A stretch of DNA of 64,000 bases, from assembly GCA_013397075.1 (NCBI GenBank), contig VWZS01008896.1, forward strand, positions 1 to 64,000, in the 5' to 3' direction. Source of the DNA: Rhabdornis inornatus. Its lineage: Eukaryota; Chordata; Aves; Passeriformes; Rhabdornithidae. The notes beneath the pieces were generated by a model. It searched no databases. It was not told the DNA's origin and saw only the letters and a program-made list of their open reading frames with translations. A program made the position numbers and the translations under genes. Each line of letters opens with the position of its first letter. The first letter of the stretch is position 1. This document shows positions 36,900 through 48,998 of the stretch, piece after piece.

Positions 36900-38618
36900 T
36901 GCCCAGCCAGAGCCCACAAAGGGAGGGAAAAGTGGCCCCAGGCCAGGGGGGACTTGGTGGTGGGCCCAGCCCTGCCAGCCTGGCAGTACCCAGTTCCCAC
37001 TGGAATGGGTGATGGGGCACTGGGGGCTCCTCGCTGCGCTCCCCAGTCACCCACTGCCCTGTCCCAGTTCCCACTGCTGGATCCCAGAATCGTCTTCTGT
37101 GACACTGGGAGACTTTCCTGCCAAAACCTGTGGGGTTTTCATCCATGTACAGGGCCAGCAGGAACTTGCTGGCCCACTTTTGGGGGACCAGCACGTGTTT
37201 CTGTTGTGGCATTGTCGCACTGTGCCCCGGAGGAGGGTGAGCAGGTGCCTGTGCCCTTGGTCTGCACACAGCTCCTCCCTGCCACATGCCAGGGGCAGAT
37301 GCTGCGTGGCCAGGGCAGTCAGAGCCCCTGAGTAACATTCCCCTTTCAGATCCTGACCACTTTTTGATCCTCTAATTCCCAGCCCTGTCTTGAAAAGCGG
37401 AACTGGAGGCTTTGAGGCAGAGGGCAGACAGAACTGCTGAACTAGAGCCTTTGTCAGACAAACCCATAAAGTACAGAGTACGTGGGCCAAGTACGCAGTG
37501 GGAGCCAAGCTCGGAACAACAGCTCCAATTTATTGAGATTCCAGCACAGCAAGGGGAGGCAGAGGGGAAACTGCTGCAGCCACTCTGCCGAGGGCTCTAA
37601 TTGCAAACAGAGATTGGGGCGTGGTGCAAGCAGCCACTGCTGCTCCCCCGTTTTCCCAGGGCATGGCCTCTCTTTGGGGTGCAGACCACAGAACCTGCTG
37701 CCCTCAGTGGCTGCTGAACTCAGAACCTCTCTCAGTCCTCATCGGGTGTGGGGGGACTCTCCTCATTCCCTGCCCAGCCCCAACGAACAACCTGTTCACG
37801 CCGGAGGCACACATCACCCTGCCAGGGAGATCCTGGGAGCCTTCGCTTCCCCAGCCCACAAACTTCCGATGAGGCAGCAGCAGACAACTCTGGGTGGGGA
37901 AAACCAGTCTCGTTCTAGAAGGTTCCACAGAACAACATTAAACCCCTGTGCCACAAGCCCACAAAAGTGGAGGCAGGGCCATTCCAACCTCTGCACAGAC
38001 CCCCAGATACCTCAGGCTGCTGGGAGGGCACCAGGGCTAGAAAATAACTTGGAGAACAGAATGAATGGTAACAAGGAACTTGGTGCAGCAGCTGCTGCCA
38101 CATCTGCAATGGACAGTGGTTTGAACACATGGAGACTGAATAAACCTGCAAGCACAGGCAGGAGTGTTGGCTGTGACCCACCCTCAGATGTGTGTGCTCC
38201 TGCTCATGGGCTCCTCAGGCCTGGCCACAGCCTGGCTTGGGGCTTAAGGAACTGAACCTTGTCTAATGCACAGCTGAAACAGCCACAAAACCCCACACGT
38301 GGAAACTGGAATCAGGCCTGTCACAGCACTGAGTGGAGCAGATGAGAGCACAGACACACTTTGTGACATTCCTCTATGTCTAGCTGAGTAGGAAATATGG
38401 AATTACCATCCATTTCCAAAGATCCCAGTGTCTTTTATGTTTTTGTTTCTGCACCAAATCTGATCAAACTGTGCCAGTTCAGAAGCTGTTTCAGTCCCTC
38501 TGCAGCCTCCAGTGGCCTGACAGGGTGGTTCTCAGTCTGGGTTCTGTGCACACCTTGTCCTATCAGTGCTTTGGGATGATGAACTGTCTCAGCAGAGCCT
38601 GTGGGACGTCCTGTGGCC
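36900..38618. other. BGLAP upstream region and PMF1 3'UTR
   Basis: Between osteocalcin and PMF1, both on the minus strand. I see no exon-like frame matching a known protein and no clear transposon. The right part is probably PMF1 3'UTR. Confidence 0.5.
37529..37534 (-). terminator. Candidate PMF1 poly(A) signal
   Basis: TTTATT on the + strand (AATAAA on the minus strand), about 1.1 kb past the PMF1 stop and about 750 bases upstream of the BGLAP TATA box. It is the only clear hexamer I noticed between the two genes. Confidence 0.4.
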
Positions 38619-41015
38619 TCACTGGGGCTCCTGGAATGTTATGATGAGTTCTTGTTGCTCCTTACTGATGGCCTGGAAGAACACAACCCACAGATCTCAG
38701 CACGATGCTTCTCCCGCCCTGCCATGCTCAGGACAGAATGTGGGCTGTGTGTGTCACACACTGCTGTCCCCCTGCATGCACAGAACATACCCCCCCTCAT
38801 CTCCCCTGGGACCATCCCACATCCCATCCACTGCACAGAGAAAAGCACCTGAGACCTCCAGAGAAAATGTCCACACCGAAAGTTTCAGCAGGACTTGGCT
38901 GCTGGGGAGGTCTTGGAGAAGTGGAGGGTTTGAGAGTCATTCCAGGCCCCACTGAGCCCTGCTCCAGCAGGTGCTGTGAGAAGGAGGTTGGTTTGGTTTG
39001 GTTTGGTTTTACCTGCCAGGCCTGTTGACGAGCCTGGATCAGCTGCTGCAGCTCTGCAATCCTGTCCCTCCCCATCAGCACGGACTCAGCCACTTTCCTG
39101 TTCTCTTCCTCCTTCTCCCTGAGGACTCTGTGCAGGTGGGAGCGGTGCTTCAGCAGGTAGGGAACCATGGTGCTGCGGAAATCCTGCTCCGGGATCCCGC
39201 TGGGCCGCCTGCACACAGCACATGAGGCAGCCAGAGAGCAGTAATCCTGCCCAGCATTACTCCCACACAACCTGGTTGGATGCTGAACTGCTGCCAGGTG
39301 GGACCAGCTCTGTGCTCCCAGTTTCCTCTGGCACAAGGAACCGAGGGCAGCCAGAGCAGGGGCCCCAGTGCAGAGGCCCACTGGAGGGAACAGAGACCCT
39401 TCCCCAAGCCTGGCTGTAAGAGGATGCTTGGAGCAGGCAGGATGTCACTCACCCCCTCAGCATAGAAACACAAGATCTTGTGTTTCTGGTTACAATTCCC
39501 AATCTGTCTCCCAGGTGGCCAAGCAGCACCTGCAGTGTCTGCTGAGCCAGGGACACAAAGAGCACGCAGGGGAGCTCTGCTGTCAGACAGGCACTGTGCC
39601 CAAAACATCCCGTCAGCCCTTTGGATAGGTCAGAATTGGCCTGTCCCCCCCATTTCAGTGGCACTGACCTCCCTGCACTAAGGAAGTGAATGGAAATGGA
39701 TCCTGGACCCAGAGAAGCACAAATTAAACTGATTTTTGCATGGTTTAGGCACAGTGACATTGCTATAAAGATACAGCAGCTTTCAGACTCTCCCTTGCAG
39801 CATGAGGCCAACAGGCCACCCAAACATCACCCAGGAACTGCCTGTTGCCCCTGTGGGACAGGACCCCAAACCCTGGCCATCCATACCACGCTGGCTCTTC
39901 CCGGTCCTTTGCCTCCTCCACAATCTTATCCAGTGAACTAAAGAGTCTCTCCAGATTCCCTTCATTTTTCACCTCCTGGATCTCCTCCTGTGAAAGAAGG
40001 ACACAAGGTAAAAAAACACAGGCACCACTCTGCTTGTGAGCCTTCGCTGGTCCTGGAATCAAAGGGTTCAAGGGACCTTAAAGCACATCTCATTCAGCCT
40101 TCCACTAGACCACGTTGCTCCAAGCCCCATCCAACCTGGCTTTAAAATCTTTCACAGCTTCTCTGGGCAACCTGTGCCAGTGACTCACCTCCCACTCGAG
40201 GAAAAATTTCTTCCCAATATCCCACCTAACCCTGCCCTCCAGCAGTTGGAAGCCATTCCCCTTTGTCCTGTCCCTCCATTCCTTATCCAAAGTCCTTCCA
40301 GCTTTGTCCTGGATGAAGGGCCTACACCCTGGGAATCACCATCCCTGGGGGTATTTAACATATGTGTGGTGTGGCACTTAGGGACATGGTTTAGTGGTGG
40401 CCTTGGCAGTGCTGGGGAAATGCTTGGACTTGACAAACACCATCCTAGTGGTGTTTTCCAACCTGAATGATCCTACAGCTTTTTCTAGAAAAGACAGAAC
40501 TCTGAAGAGCAGCCTCAGCTTTCTGCTTTTGCCATTTAGGCAATGTGTTTGCCACCCTTAACATTAACTAGTTCAGCACTTTTTCACAGGGCTCTGAACC
40601 CACTTTTGGACACTCCAAGCCCCTTTGCAGCCCCCCAGGCTCCTTCCCCCGTTCACCTTTATGGACGTCCGTAGCTGGGAGATGAACTGATCATAAATGC
40701 TCTTGGTCAGCTGGGGCTGCAGCTTGTAGAAACAGCGGTAGCAGCTGACAAACCTCTGGTAGCTGCAAGATCGATTAGGGGGGGAAGGAGGGCAGGATCA
40801 GGACTGGTGTAACAGAGGGGCCGGGGTCAGAGCCAGGCTCAGAGCCCGGTGCGGGGTTAGGGATGGGGACAGGGTCAGAGCCAGGCTCAGAGCCGAGGCA
40901 GGGCCGTTCCCGAGGATCCGAGTGGGCCCACGATCATGGCAGAGTTGGGATAGGGGTCCCTCCCCGCCCCGCGCGACGCCGCTCCCGCCTCACCTCCCGG
41001 CGGCTACCAGCTTCT
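38619..41015 (-). CDS. PMF1: PMF1 (NNF1), MIS12 kinetochore complex subunit, 5' end lost in gap
   Basis: PMF1/NNF1 is part of the MIS12 complex that joins the inner kinetochore to microtubule-binding NDC80; it was also described as a polyamine-response cofactor. Exons on the minus strand: 41015-40994 (partial, KLVAAG), 40762-40657 (YQRFVSCYRCFYKLQPQLTK...), 39987-39887 (EEIQEVKNEGNLERLFSSLD, KIVEEAKDREEPA), 39208-39013 (RPSGIPEQDFRSTMVPYLL..., a coiled coil ending QARQQAWQ) and 38672-38619 (AISKEQQELIITFQEPQ, TGA). All phases join and the order matches human PMF1. The N at 41016 removes the start codon and N-terminal ~45 residues. GC is very high there, so poor sequencing is the likely cause, not gene damage. 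Confidence 0.95.
39464..39487. repeat. 24-bp perfect palindrome in PMF1 intron
   Basis: The half site agaaacacaaga is followed directly, with no spacer, by its exact reverse complement; pairing stops at the next base on each side. It lies in the PMF1 intron between the 39887-39987 and 39013-39208 exons. No known factor motif recognised. Confidence 0.9.
40053..40325 (-). mobile_element. CR1 3' fragment, antisense half of an opposed pair
   Basis: The + strand runs 'caagggaccttaaagcacat', 'ccaagccccatccaacctgg', 'cttctctgggcaacctgtgc', 'aaatttcttcccaatat', the classic CR1 3' region in reverse complement. Located in the PMF1 intron between exons 40657-40762 and 39887-39987. Confidence 0.88.
40326..40480 (+). 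mobile_element. CR1 3' fragment, sense half of an opposed pair
   Basis: From 'gggaatcaccatccctggg' to 'ttttccaacctgaatgatcc' this is CR1 3'UTR in forward orientation, ending in a degenerate ATTCTATG-type tail. Its 5' end abuts the antisense CR1 fragment, so two 3' ends face outwards: most simply two independent insertions. Confidence 0.85.
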
Positions 41016-41016
41016 N
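41016..41016. other. Single-N assembly gap in PMF1 exon 1
   Basis: The N directly follows (on the minus strand precedes) the codons for KLVAAG. Beyond it the sequence is GC-rich with a repeated gcgcgggaacagag motif and does not continue the PMF1 reading frame, so an unknown length is missing. Confidence 0.9.
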
Positions 41017-41240
41017 GGCCGCGAGCGCGGGAACAGAGAGAGAGCGCGGGAACAGAGCACGGCCCCGGCCCGGCCGCTCCTGCTTCGAACCCAAAACGCA
41101 ACAAAAACCACGGCGAGAAGAAGCTGCCGCCTCGCGGCGCGGAGCTGCGCCCCGCCCTGAAGCGAAACAGCGTGACAAAGCGCCCTTCTCTCCACAGTCC
41201 CCGTGGAAATGCCACCCCCTGCCCCCCAGTGACTGGGGCT

Positions 41241-41271
41241 CTCGATCGTTTAGTGAAATAAAACGATCGAG
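41241..41271. other. 11-bp perfect stem-loop
   Basis: ctcgatcgttt at 41241-41251 pairs exactly with aaacgatcgag at 41261-41271 across a nine-base A-rich loop. It lies between the PMF1 5' gap and the presumed 3' end of SLC25A44. Function unknown; there is no T-run next to it to suggest a Pol III terminator. Confidence 0.85.
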
Positions 41272-41610
41272 CCTGAAGAATTCAGTGAAGAAAGAAGCAG
41301 CAAAGTTCAGCTCGGTTAGAGAATAAAAAATGCGACATTTCCCATGTAGCAGCCAACCAGGATCCAGCCCGCGTCCTCAGGACAGCTCTGGGTCACAGCT
41401 CCTTCCAGGCACTCCATATGCTCCAGCCGGTTTTTCCTGGCTCCTTCAGCCACTTGTCACTGCGTTCTCAGGCAGCTCACGTCCCTCTCCTAGCCCTAGT
41501 CCAAAGGCAAAGGGTGAAACCCTTTCCATGACAGGACAAAAAGCAGCAGCCTCCCCTGGCATGGAGTCATGTGCTTTTAAACGCAGGCACCAAACGGAAG
41601 GTCTCTCAAG

Positions 41611-41616
41611 TTTATT
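41611..41616 (-). terminator. Candidate SLC25A44 poly(A) signal
   Basis: TTTATT on the + strand (AATAAA on the minus strand), 1.95 kb past the SLC25A44 stop. A long 3'UTR is normal for this gene in mammals. An ATTAAA equivalent at about 43264-43269 (TTTAAT on +) could give a shorter form. Confidence 0.45.
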
Positions 41617-43560
41617 AGTTGTCAAGAACGTTGCTGGTTATGAGAGGAACATTAAGTTTGACAGTGTCTCCCCACAGTGGTGCTGCCACCTCTCTGTGCC
41701 ACACACTGGGACTGGCCCTGCTGCACTTGGCAGAGGTTGAGTGTTGCTATTCCTGTTAATATTAGCATTACTGCTGCCTTGCGATTTGGGGTGCTGTTGT
41801 TCTGCTTTTCAGAGCAGAATCTGTTATTAGAGCAAGAGCCAACTGGTGTCAACTTATAAACTACACACAGGTGACCAGAGCAGGTGCAGAAGCTGCTGCT
41901 CCAACAGCTCCACCAGTGGTTCTAGCATTCAGTGCCTGAGCACTGCAAGAAACAAAAATGGGATGATGAGGGCTTTGATGACTCACCCACAGCCCCATCA
42001 CAGCACTGCACCTTAGAATCAAGCTCTGCCCTTAGCAGAGAAGCCTCTCCCTCACCTCAGCAGCAGCTTCAGCACTCTCCATCTCCAGCAGACATGGTGG
42101 CATGTCCAGTGCCTGCTGGACAGGGACAACATTGGGATGAAGGGCAGAGTCACACTTGGTGAGTCACCTCAGGAAGGGACAACCAAGTGGAGCCCAGCAA
42201 CAGGTCGGCAGGATCAACACCTCAACCAAAACTCCTGGTTACGGCAGAAGGGGAATGGAGGTGGTGCACTCTGTCGTCTGGAGGTGCATCCTGAACAGAC
42301 ATGGCTAACCGGGATGAGCACCACGTGTGGGCTGGCAGCATGAAAAGCAAATCTCAACCACCAAGAGTAGCAGAGTACAGTCAAACAATCCCTTCCCTCC
42401 CCAAAAAGCAGCCTCTAGTTTCATCCCCCTGAAGTTTTCACCTGGTAAAATACACAGACCATAGCTCAGGCTTCTGATCCAGCAATTGTGCAAAACATTA
42501 TCTTTGCCCTTCCCAAACTGGATGAGCAGAATTTAAACTCATGAAGTGAACAAGCACTTCTTATTCAATATAAACATGCCCGTCAGGTTTGAACTGGATC
42601 AAAAGCCAGCACAAGGTTTTTCCTTTCCCACCTCCCATCTAATTGTAGCTCAAACCCCATTCAGCTCTCATCCAGCTGCCAGCAGCACCACAGTTGGACA
42701 CTTCCAAACTGCATTTCTGGGCTTAAACTAACTAAGGTGGGAAGTGGCCGCAGCCACTTGGAACATGCAGGATTGACACACTGAACAAGGCCACAGGACA
42801 ACCAATCAGTTCCCCAGAAATCAGAATAAGCTTCCCTAAAATAAAAAAAAATAAATTACAACAGATTAAAAACACAAGTTAGGTGTCAAAATCGACATCA
42901 GCTAATTCCAAACAGCCAGCTCAGCTCCTGACTTGCTATCAGCCAGCTTGCTGTTTGGAGGATGAGAGATAGGGAACATTTTCCAAGAATATTACAAAAC
43001 AAGTATGTAGATCTATTCAAAACGCAGGAAATCAGGTCAGAAGTGGTTCCAGGTTACTCTTGTCTCACATCTTCAAGAAATAAATGCAGGTAATTGGAGA
43101 AAGTCACTTGTCTATTTTCTGCTTCCAGCTTCCCACAGAACAAGTGCCACTAGAGACATCCCATCAGAGGGTCCTGCTGCAGGCCGTGAGATTCCTTGGA
43201 AGTTTGGCAAAGATGAAAATAATTTAAAGAGAATAAACTGGCTTTTTGCTTAAGCCAGTAAGTCTTTAATTAAAAAAAAAAAAAAGGAATTAATAACTCG
43301 CCAGGATGTGTTCACACACCTGGAATGGACTGTCCCAGGCAAACAGCACTGCCAAAGGTCACAGTTTAAGCAAAACCAGCAGCAGATCATTGTATGAAAC
43401 TCAAATCTAAAGAGGTGAAGTGCAGTTGCTTTTGTATCTGCCTTGTGCTGTGAAACCAGCCAGAGACAAAGGCACAGCAGCTGCATCGCATCCCAGGCTC
43501 TCCCCTGCATCAGTCCACACTCAGAGGGCTCACAGGAAGATTCTCCTCCACCAGCTGCCT
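41617..43560 (-). other. SLC25A44: Probable SLC25A44 3'UTR
   Basis: Gene-free stretch between the SLC25A44 stop and the hexamer at 41611. A few A-rich runs (42840-42860, 43268-43285). No repeat family or RNA gene recognised. Confidence 0.5.
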
Positions 43561-46500
43561 CTACCAGTGCCTTGAGTCCACCAGCTCTGGGCGCAGGCTT
43601 AGTTTCTTCAGCGTTTCATACCCCACCACGATGACGATGGTGGAAGGAGTGGCCGAAATGATGCGGGCAGAGAGGCCTTTAGTGAGCCCCCAGGGACCTT
43701 CCTCTGCAATGAGCTGTTTGAAGGTGAGAATGATGGAGCTCTTGCCTTCCACCTGCAATGCCAGAACAAACATTGACAGAGCTGCCAGACTCCATACTGA
43801 GCTGCTCTGGGGCTCTGCTGCAACTGAGCACTCTGGAGACAACAGATCAGCCAGTCCAACAGCCATGATCTGGTCTCCAGAATTCCCTGAGGAGGGGAGC
43901 AAAAAAAGCCCAAAGTCCTAAGGAGGCAGCAGGTAGCATGTCTCCCTTTCTGAAGAGAAAGCCTGTCTGAGCAGGCCAGGCCAGCACTGCCAGCCTTGTT
44001 CCCTGAGCTCCTCCTGCTAATGCTGAGGACTAATTAAGCAGCTACTACCCAGGATGAAAGGCCCAGGGAGAGCAGGGAAGCAGCTCACCTGAAACTAGAG
44101 ATCAGAGAGCTGAGGGTGAACCCCACCCCACACTGTGCCAAGCATGCTGAGCTCTTACCTGGACCCGAGCCCTCACCACATCCATGGGGTTGGTGAGTGT
44201 GGAAGCTGTTGCAGCTGCAAGTGGCCCTGATATCGCTTGCAGAAGGAGGTGGGGACAGTCTTTAGGAGTCAAACTCGAAAGCTGTTCTGGAAACAGGAGA
44301 GAGAGGAAAGTTTCAGACTTTCAGTGGCCACTTATTTCCTTAACTCCACCCCCTAACTCCAACTGATTTGCAGTGGGCAGAATCCCTGGTTTACAGCCTG
44401 CCAGCTCCTCTCACAGAATCTCAAAGTGGTGTTTCCTACACCAACCAGAAAACTGGCACAGCACAGGGAGCAGGACTCATCATACTGGTGGCTCCAGGAC
44501 ACTCCCCATGCTTTGTCCCACAGCCTCCCATCAGCTGCCACACTCCTGTTTGCTCCCAGGCCTGTGGGGCAAACTGGACAGAATGAGCTTCCATGTCCCC
44601 AAAATAGGGCATGAAAATACCTACCCTCTTCAGAAGGTGGGGGAAGCCTTAAGACAAGGCTCCATTGGAAGGTGTCTGCAGAGATTTGCACAGAAAACTG
44701 ACACTACTGGACACACTGTCTAGAAGATACCCTGGTATCCCACTGTGGATCCCTAAGGAGAAAAGCACCATGTAGTGCTCATCCCAGATTTCCTCACTCT
44801 GCTCCTGCTGCCTAGCCAATAGGATTTGAATCTCCCACACTTTTATTGGTTAAAGTTGGACAGAAGACTGTTCAAAAGCCCCTTTTATTTTTTTTTTTTT
44901 GACAATGAGGAAGCCTGTCTGGGAAGAGGGAAGAAAGTGGCTCTGTTTGAGACCTCAAACGTTGACTGGAATCAGGGCCAGCAGTGTCCTTTGAACCTGA
45001 GGAGGGTTCAGTGACCCCTGCTGCTGCCCTGGGGACAGAGGACTGAGAAATGCAGCCAAAGAAGAGATTGACAGCTGGGGTTTATGTTTCCCGTCATCTC
45101 AATTTCCACTGAGAAGACAAGGAAAGAGCAAACACCTGGGAGCTGGAAGCTCTGGTCGCTCCATATCAACTGCTTTGTTCTTACATGCTCTTCTTTGAGC
45201 CCTTTTGGCATGAAAATCTTATGGTTAATACAGTGGGTTTTGATCTTACAAACTGCTGACATGGAGACTGATGGGAGCACTCCCACAAAGTACAGACCAA
45301 CATGCCAAGCTGCCACTGCCATTTAAATGCAGCCTGGATGCAGAACCAAAGCTTCCTCTAGACACCAGAACTCTGGAAAGCAAACAGGACCTTTGAAACA
45401 TCTGGATTTTGAAAAACTGGTGATGTCCAAGATGAACTTTAGGCCCAGCACAGCAAAACCCAAACTGCTCATTACCACCACCTTTTGGCAGAAATTAGGT
45501 AACTAGACACTTAAAAACCATGTGCAAGGCTGCACAGCAGAAATCTAAAGGATCATCAGAGGTGTAAATAAACCTTAGCTGGCCAATACCTTTAGCCTTT
45601 GGAAACACCCTAAGGAGTATGAGAACTGAACACCTAAAAGAAATCCAGGGAAGATTTGGCCCTTGTTTCTGCCTGTTGCTAGGTTTTGCCATGAGATTTG
45701 TGGCTCTAAAAGTCCCTTTGCCATATATGAGATTCCTGAATCTACATGAACTGAAAGATAAACTATACTTATATTGTGGCTCCAAACTCTACCCAACACA
45801 AGAACCTTCCTCACTCCAGTGGAGAAGGCATTATTTGGGATTAGTGGAAGACAAAGTTAAAGCAGACGCATAAAGTCCCACTTGCCTAGAGCCATCTGGT
45901 TTGAAGTCCTATAGCACTTGGACCCCTTGTTCTGCATTGAAACACTGCTGCTCTGTTAAACTTCCACCCAACACCTGCAGAATTCCTACACAACCAGGTA
46001 CAGCTCCTGAGTTCAGGACAGATTCTGCTCCCACCCCCAGAGAGAAAATGAATCACGCTGAATCCACAGTGTCAAGAGTCAGTCCGAGGGGCTCCTGGGT
46101 CTTCTGGGATAAGATGTTTGAAGCCTCCTTTCACTTACCAGCATAGAAGTGGTAGAAGGGCCACCAGACTGCACTGTTGGGAATATAAGTGAGCAGCGAG
46201 GCCACATAACCCCTGTAGAAGCCTCTAAAACCGTCAGCCTTGAAAATCTGTACAATGATGTCCTTGGTTTGGCCAAAGACCAGCAGACGTTTGCCATCTT
46301 GGCTCTGCACCTTGAACCTGCCCATGCTTTCCCCCTTCCTCTGCATCATGAGGTGCTGGGAGATGACATCAATGGGCACTGTGATGCTCTGGGCCACCAG
46401 GGAGGCTGAGCCACCGGCCACCAGAGACTTGACAGCGTTGTTGTTGTTGTAGCGTGACACGTACTTCCGAGTGAGCTCGTATGTTGTCACGTAACACTGT

Positions 46501-46760
46501 CCCGAGATCAGTGTGAAGGTGTTGACCAAAAAGCCCCGATAGAGCCCAGCTGTCCCTTCTGTCCGCAGGATTTTCACAAAGGCATCAAAAGTCCCGTTGT
46601 ACAGGCTCTTGCCCTTCTGAACCTGCAGCCGCGTCCGGATGAGTGTGAAGGGGTAAACGCTCACCCGTATCATCATAGTCATGCAAATGCCAAACACATA
46701 GAATTTCCTTTTGTCCAGGTGCTCCCACTCAATGATGGGGATGTTGCGTTTGTCCTCCAT
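43561..46760 (-). CDS. SLC25A44: SLC25A44, mitochondrial branched-chain amino acid carrier
   Basis: SLC25A44 carries branched-chain amino acids across the mitochondrial inner membrane (established in brown fat). Three coding exons on the minus strand: 46760-46139, 44286-44159 and 43752-43561 (TAG). They join in frame to 313 residues; human has 314. The protein starts MEDKRNIPIIEWEHLDKRKF, the exact family start. The three mitochondrial-carrier repeats are visible through their P-x-[D/x]-x-x-[R/x] motifs: PFTLIRTRLQ, PIDVISQHLM and PMDVVRARVQ, each followed by a G-x-x-G-type helix (GLYRGFLVNT, GFYRGYVASL, GLTKGLSARI). The C terminus ends LRPELVDSRHW. A 5'UTR acceptor is likely at 46866/46867 (TTTCAG on the minus strand), with noncoding exon 1 near 51.6 kb. 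Intact. Confidence 0.98.
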
Positions 46761-47929
46761 GGCTCCTTGGGGTCAGGCAGGAGGGGTCCAGATCTCCCTC
46801 AAAGGTACAGAGCAGATCCAGGCCCAGCCTTCCAGCCTTGACCAACCAGACTGCAAGTGCTGGCACCTGAAATGAGAGACCCCTTGGGTAGAGGACAAAG
46901 CTCCATTTGCTACAGCTACTCACATCACCTCAAACTTTGCTGACTCTTCTCAAGCACTCAGCAAGCCCTTGCACAGCCTTGTGCTGGCCAAGCAGAGGGA
47001 CTGTAACCTCCAGAGGCCGGGCTGTCCCATGTGGCTGATGGTGACACCTTCTGATGTCACCATGGCTGTTTCCTGAGCTCCAGGAGCAGCTGGCACATGT
47101 GGCAGCTCTCACCACAGCCCAGACTGCTCTGTGGAAAAGCAAAGCTCCATGCTTTGGGAAGCAGGCTGAGAGAGCCAGCAGATGAGCACCACTCCAGCTG
47201 GACACACACCTTTTAATGGACACGCAAGATCAGGGATGGCCAACCAAAGCAGTTTCTCCCTCGTCATTCCAGGTCTGTGATGCTCCCAGGTGTCAGGACA
47301 TCACTTTTCAGTTCCAGGATCTGTACAAAGAAGAAAGTGACAAGTCCTTTTGTGTTCCTAGATTCCCTGCATACATTAGACACATTTCTTTGGGCACTTC
47401 CATTCTTATCTTCCTAAACCTGGAGGGTGATGAGAAGGTGAGAAGAACAACAATGGGAAAACAAGGCAAAACAGCCATGTAGAGTCTCCACGTTGATTAC
47501 TAAGGCCCTGAAAAGAAAGTGTTAAATCACAGCCAGAATCTTTCTGTTGAGCTGCCTGTCAGCTATGTGAGCAAAGTTCACCCTCCCTTCCAACACTCCA
47601 TTGCTGCTCCTGGTCTGATAACCTCCCTTCCACTGCTGACTGTGCTTAGAGCACCAGGAATGGGGAGGATGAGGAGAGAGGGGCTGGTTCAGCCTCCCCC
47701 AGCCCCAACTGCTGCAGCTTATCACCATGTCCCAGAAGGCACCAACTGCTTCTCCACAACCAGGCTCCTGGTACCTTCAGCTGCTGTAACTGATTCCCTG
47801 GGTTTTAGCTTTCATACTTTTCAGATTCTCTGGTGTGTAACTCTGAAACTTCGTATTAGACGTTAGTAAGTTCTCTTCACAGGGTAGTAACAAAACAATT
47901 CCTTTCTAGCTAGAGAATCAAGGACAACT

Positions 47930-48232
47930 GGTACCCAAAAAGCAGAAACAATGGCGAGAGAACAGGGGCAAGCCACGGGGCTGAGACTTCATAGCCTGGG
48001 GCTGTGGTTGGACAATTGACCCCAAGATGCAGATGAACCAAAACTTATAAAAGTGTAAAAACTCGTGACCAGGATCCATGTTGGATTTGATTTGGATGTA
48101 GCCCCGGCTGGGCTCTCGCACTGCCCAGAGTGAATCCTTTCAATAAATCCCGATTTTATTCCTTTTGCTCTGTCTAGTCTCTGTTCCAGCTCAGCCTTTC
48201 CAGGCATCAGTCCTGGCACCCCAAGAAGGGAC
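47930..48232 (+). mobile_element. Endogenous retrovirus LTR with adjacent primer-binding-site-like sequence
   Basis: An LTR-like order of signals on the + strand: TATAAAA at 48046, AATAAA at 48142-48147 and a T/G-rich stretch after it. At 48214-48231 'tggcaccccaagaaggga' resembles a retroviral tRNA-Lys primer binding site with several mismatches. This suggests a 5' LTR plus the first bases of the interior; no retroviral genes follow. The left border is a guess. Antisense to SLC25A44 within its intron. Confidence 0.6.
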
Positions 48233-48689
48233 CTCAAGACATCATAATTAGTAAATTAATTTGCTGCACAATTAACAAAGCTTGGGCTAAGGAAACCTAC
48301 ACACAGGGCCAGGCAACAAGATAAGGGCAGCTCAGAGAATCACCCAATGCAACATGGACCATTTCACTGCCTTTAAGGACTTACTGTCTGCATCGAATTT
48401 AAAAAAACCCTGGGGTGTTTGGGTGGCTGAACATTTGGGAAAGGCTTGACTCCAGCTGGATCATAACTTGTATTCCAGGTGCTGGCAAATGGGTACTGGA
48501 AGTGTGTGCCCAGGCACAAGCTGAACTGCTAGAGAGCAGAGCTAGAGCAAGAAGCAGGAACAGGAACAAGGGAGCCAAAACCTGAGATCAAAAAACAGAT
48601 TCACCAAGTGAGAACTCAAAGAGAAGGGCGGTCATCACCACACAACGATTTTGGGGCACTTTACATTACGAAGCCATGCCATCGGTGCC

Positions 48690-48998
48690 TAAAGGAGCTC
48701 CAAGGGAGGGGGACTTGGGACAAGGGTCTGGAATGAGAGGACAGGCAGAATGGCTTCCCACTGACCAAGAGCATGGTTAGATGAGATATTGGGAATAAAT
48801 TGCTCCCTGTCAGGGTGGTCAGGCCCTGGCACAGGGTGCCCAGAGAAGCTGTGGCTGCCCCATCCCTGGCAGTGTCCAAGGCCAGGTTGGACAGGGCTTG
48901 GAGCAGCCTGGGATAGTGGAAGGTGTCCCTGCCCGTGGCAGGGGGGTGGGATGGTATGGGCTTTAAGGTCCTTCCAACCCAAACCAGCCTGTGATTCC
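48690..48998 (+). mobile_element. CR1 3'-end fragment, sense
   Basis: Forward CR1 3' region: 'cagggtggtcaggccctggc', 'cagagaagctgtggctgccc', 'caaggccaggttggacaggg', 'ctttaaggtccttccaaccc' and a terminal 'tgtgattcc'. 5'-truncated. In the SLC25A44 5' intron, antisense to that gene. Confidence 0.92.
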
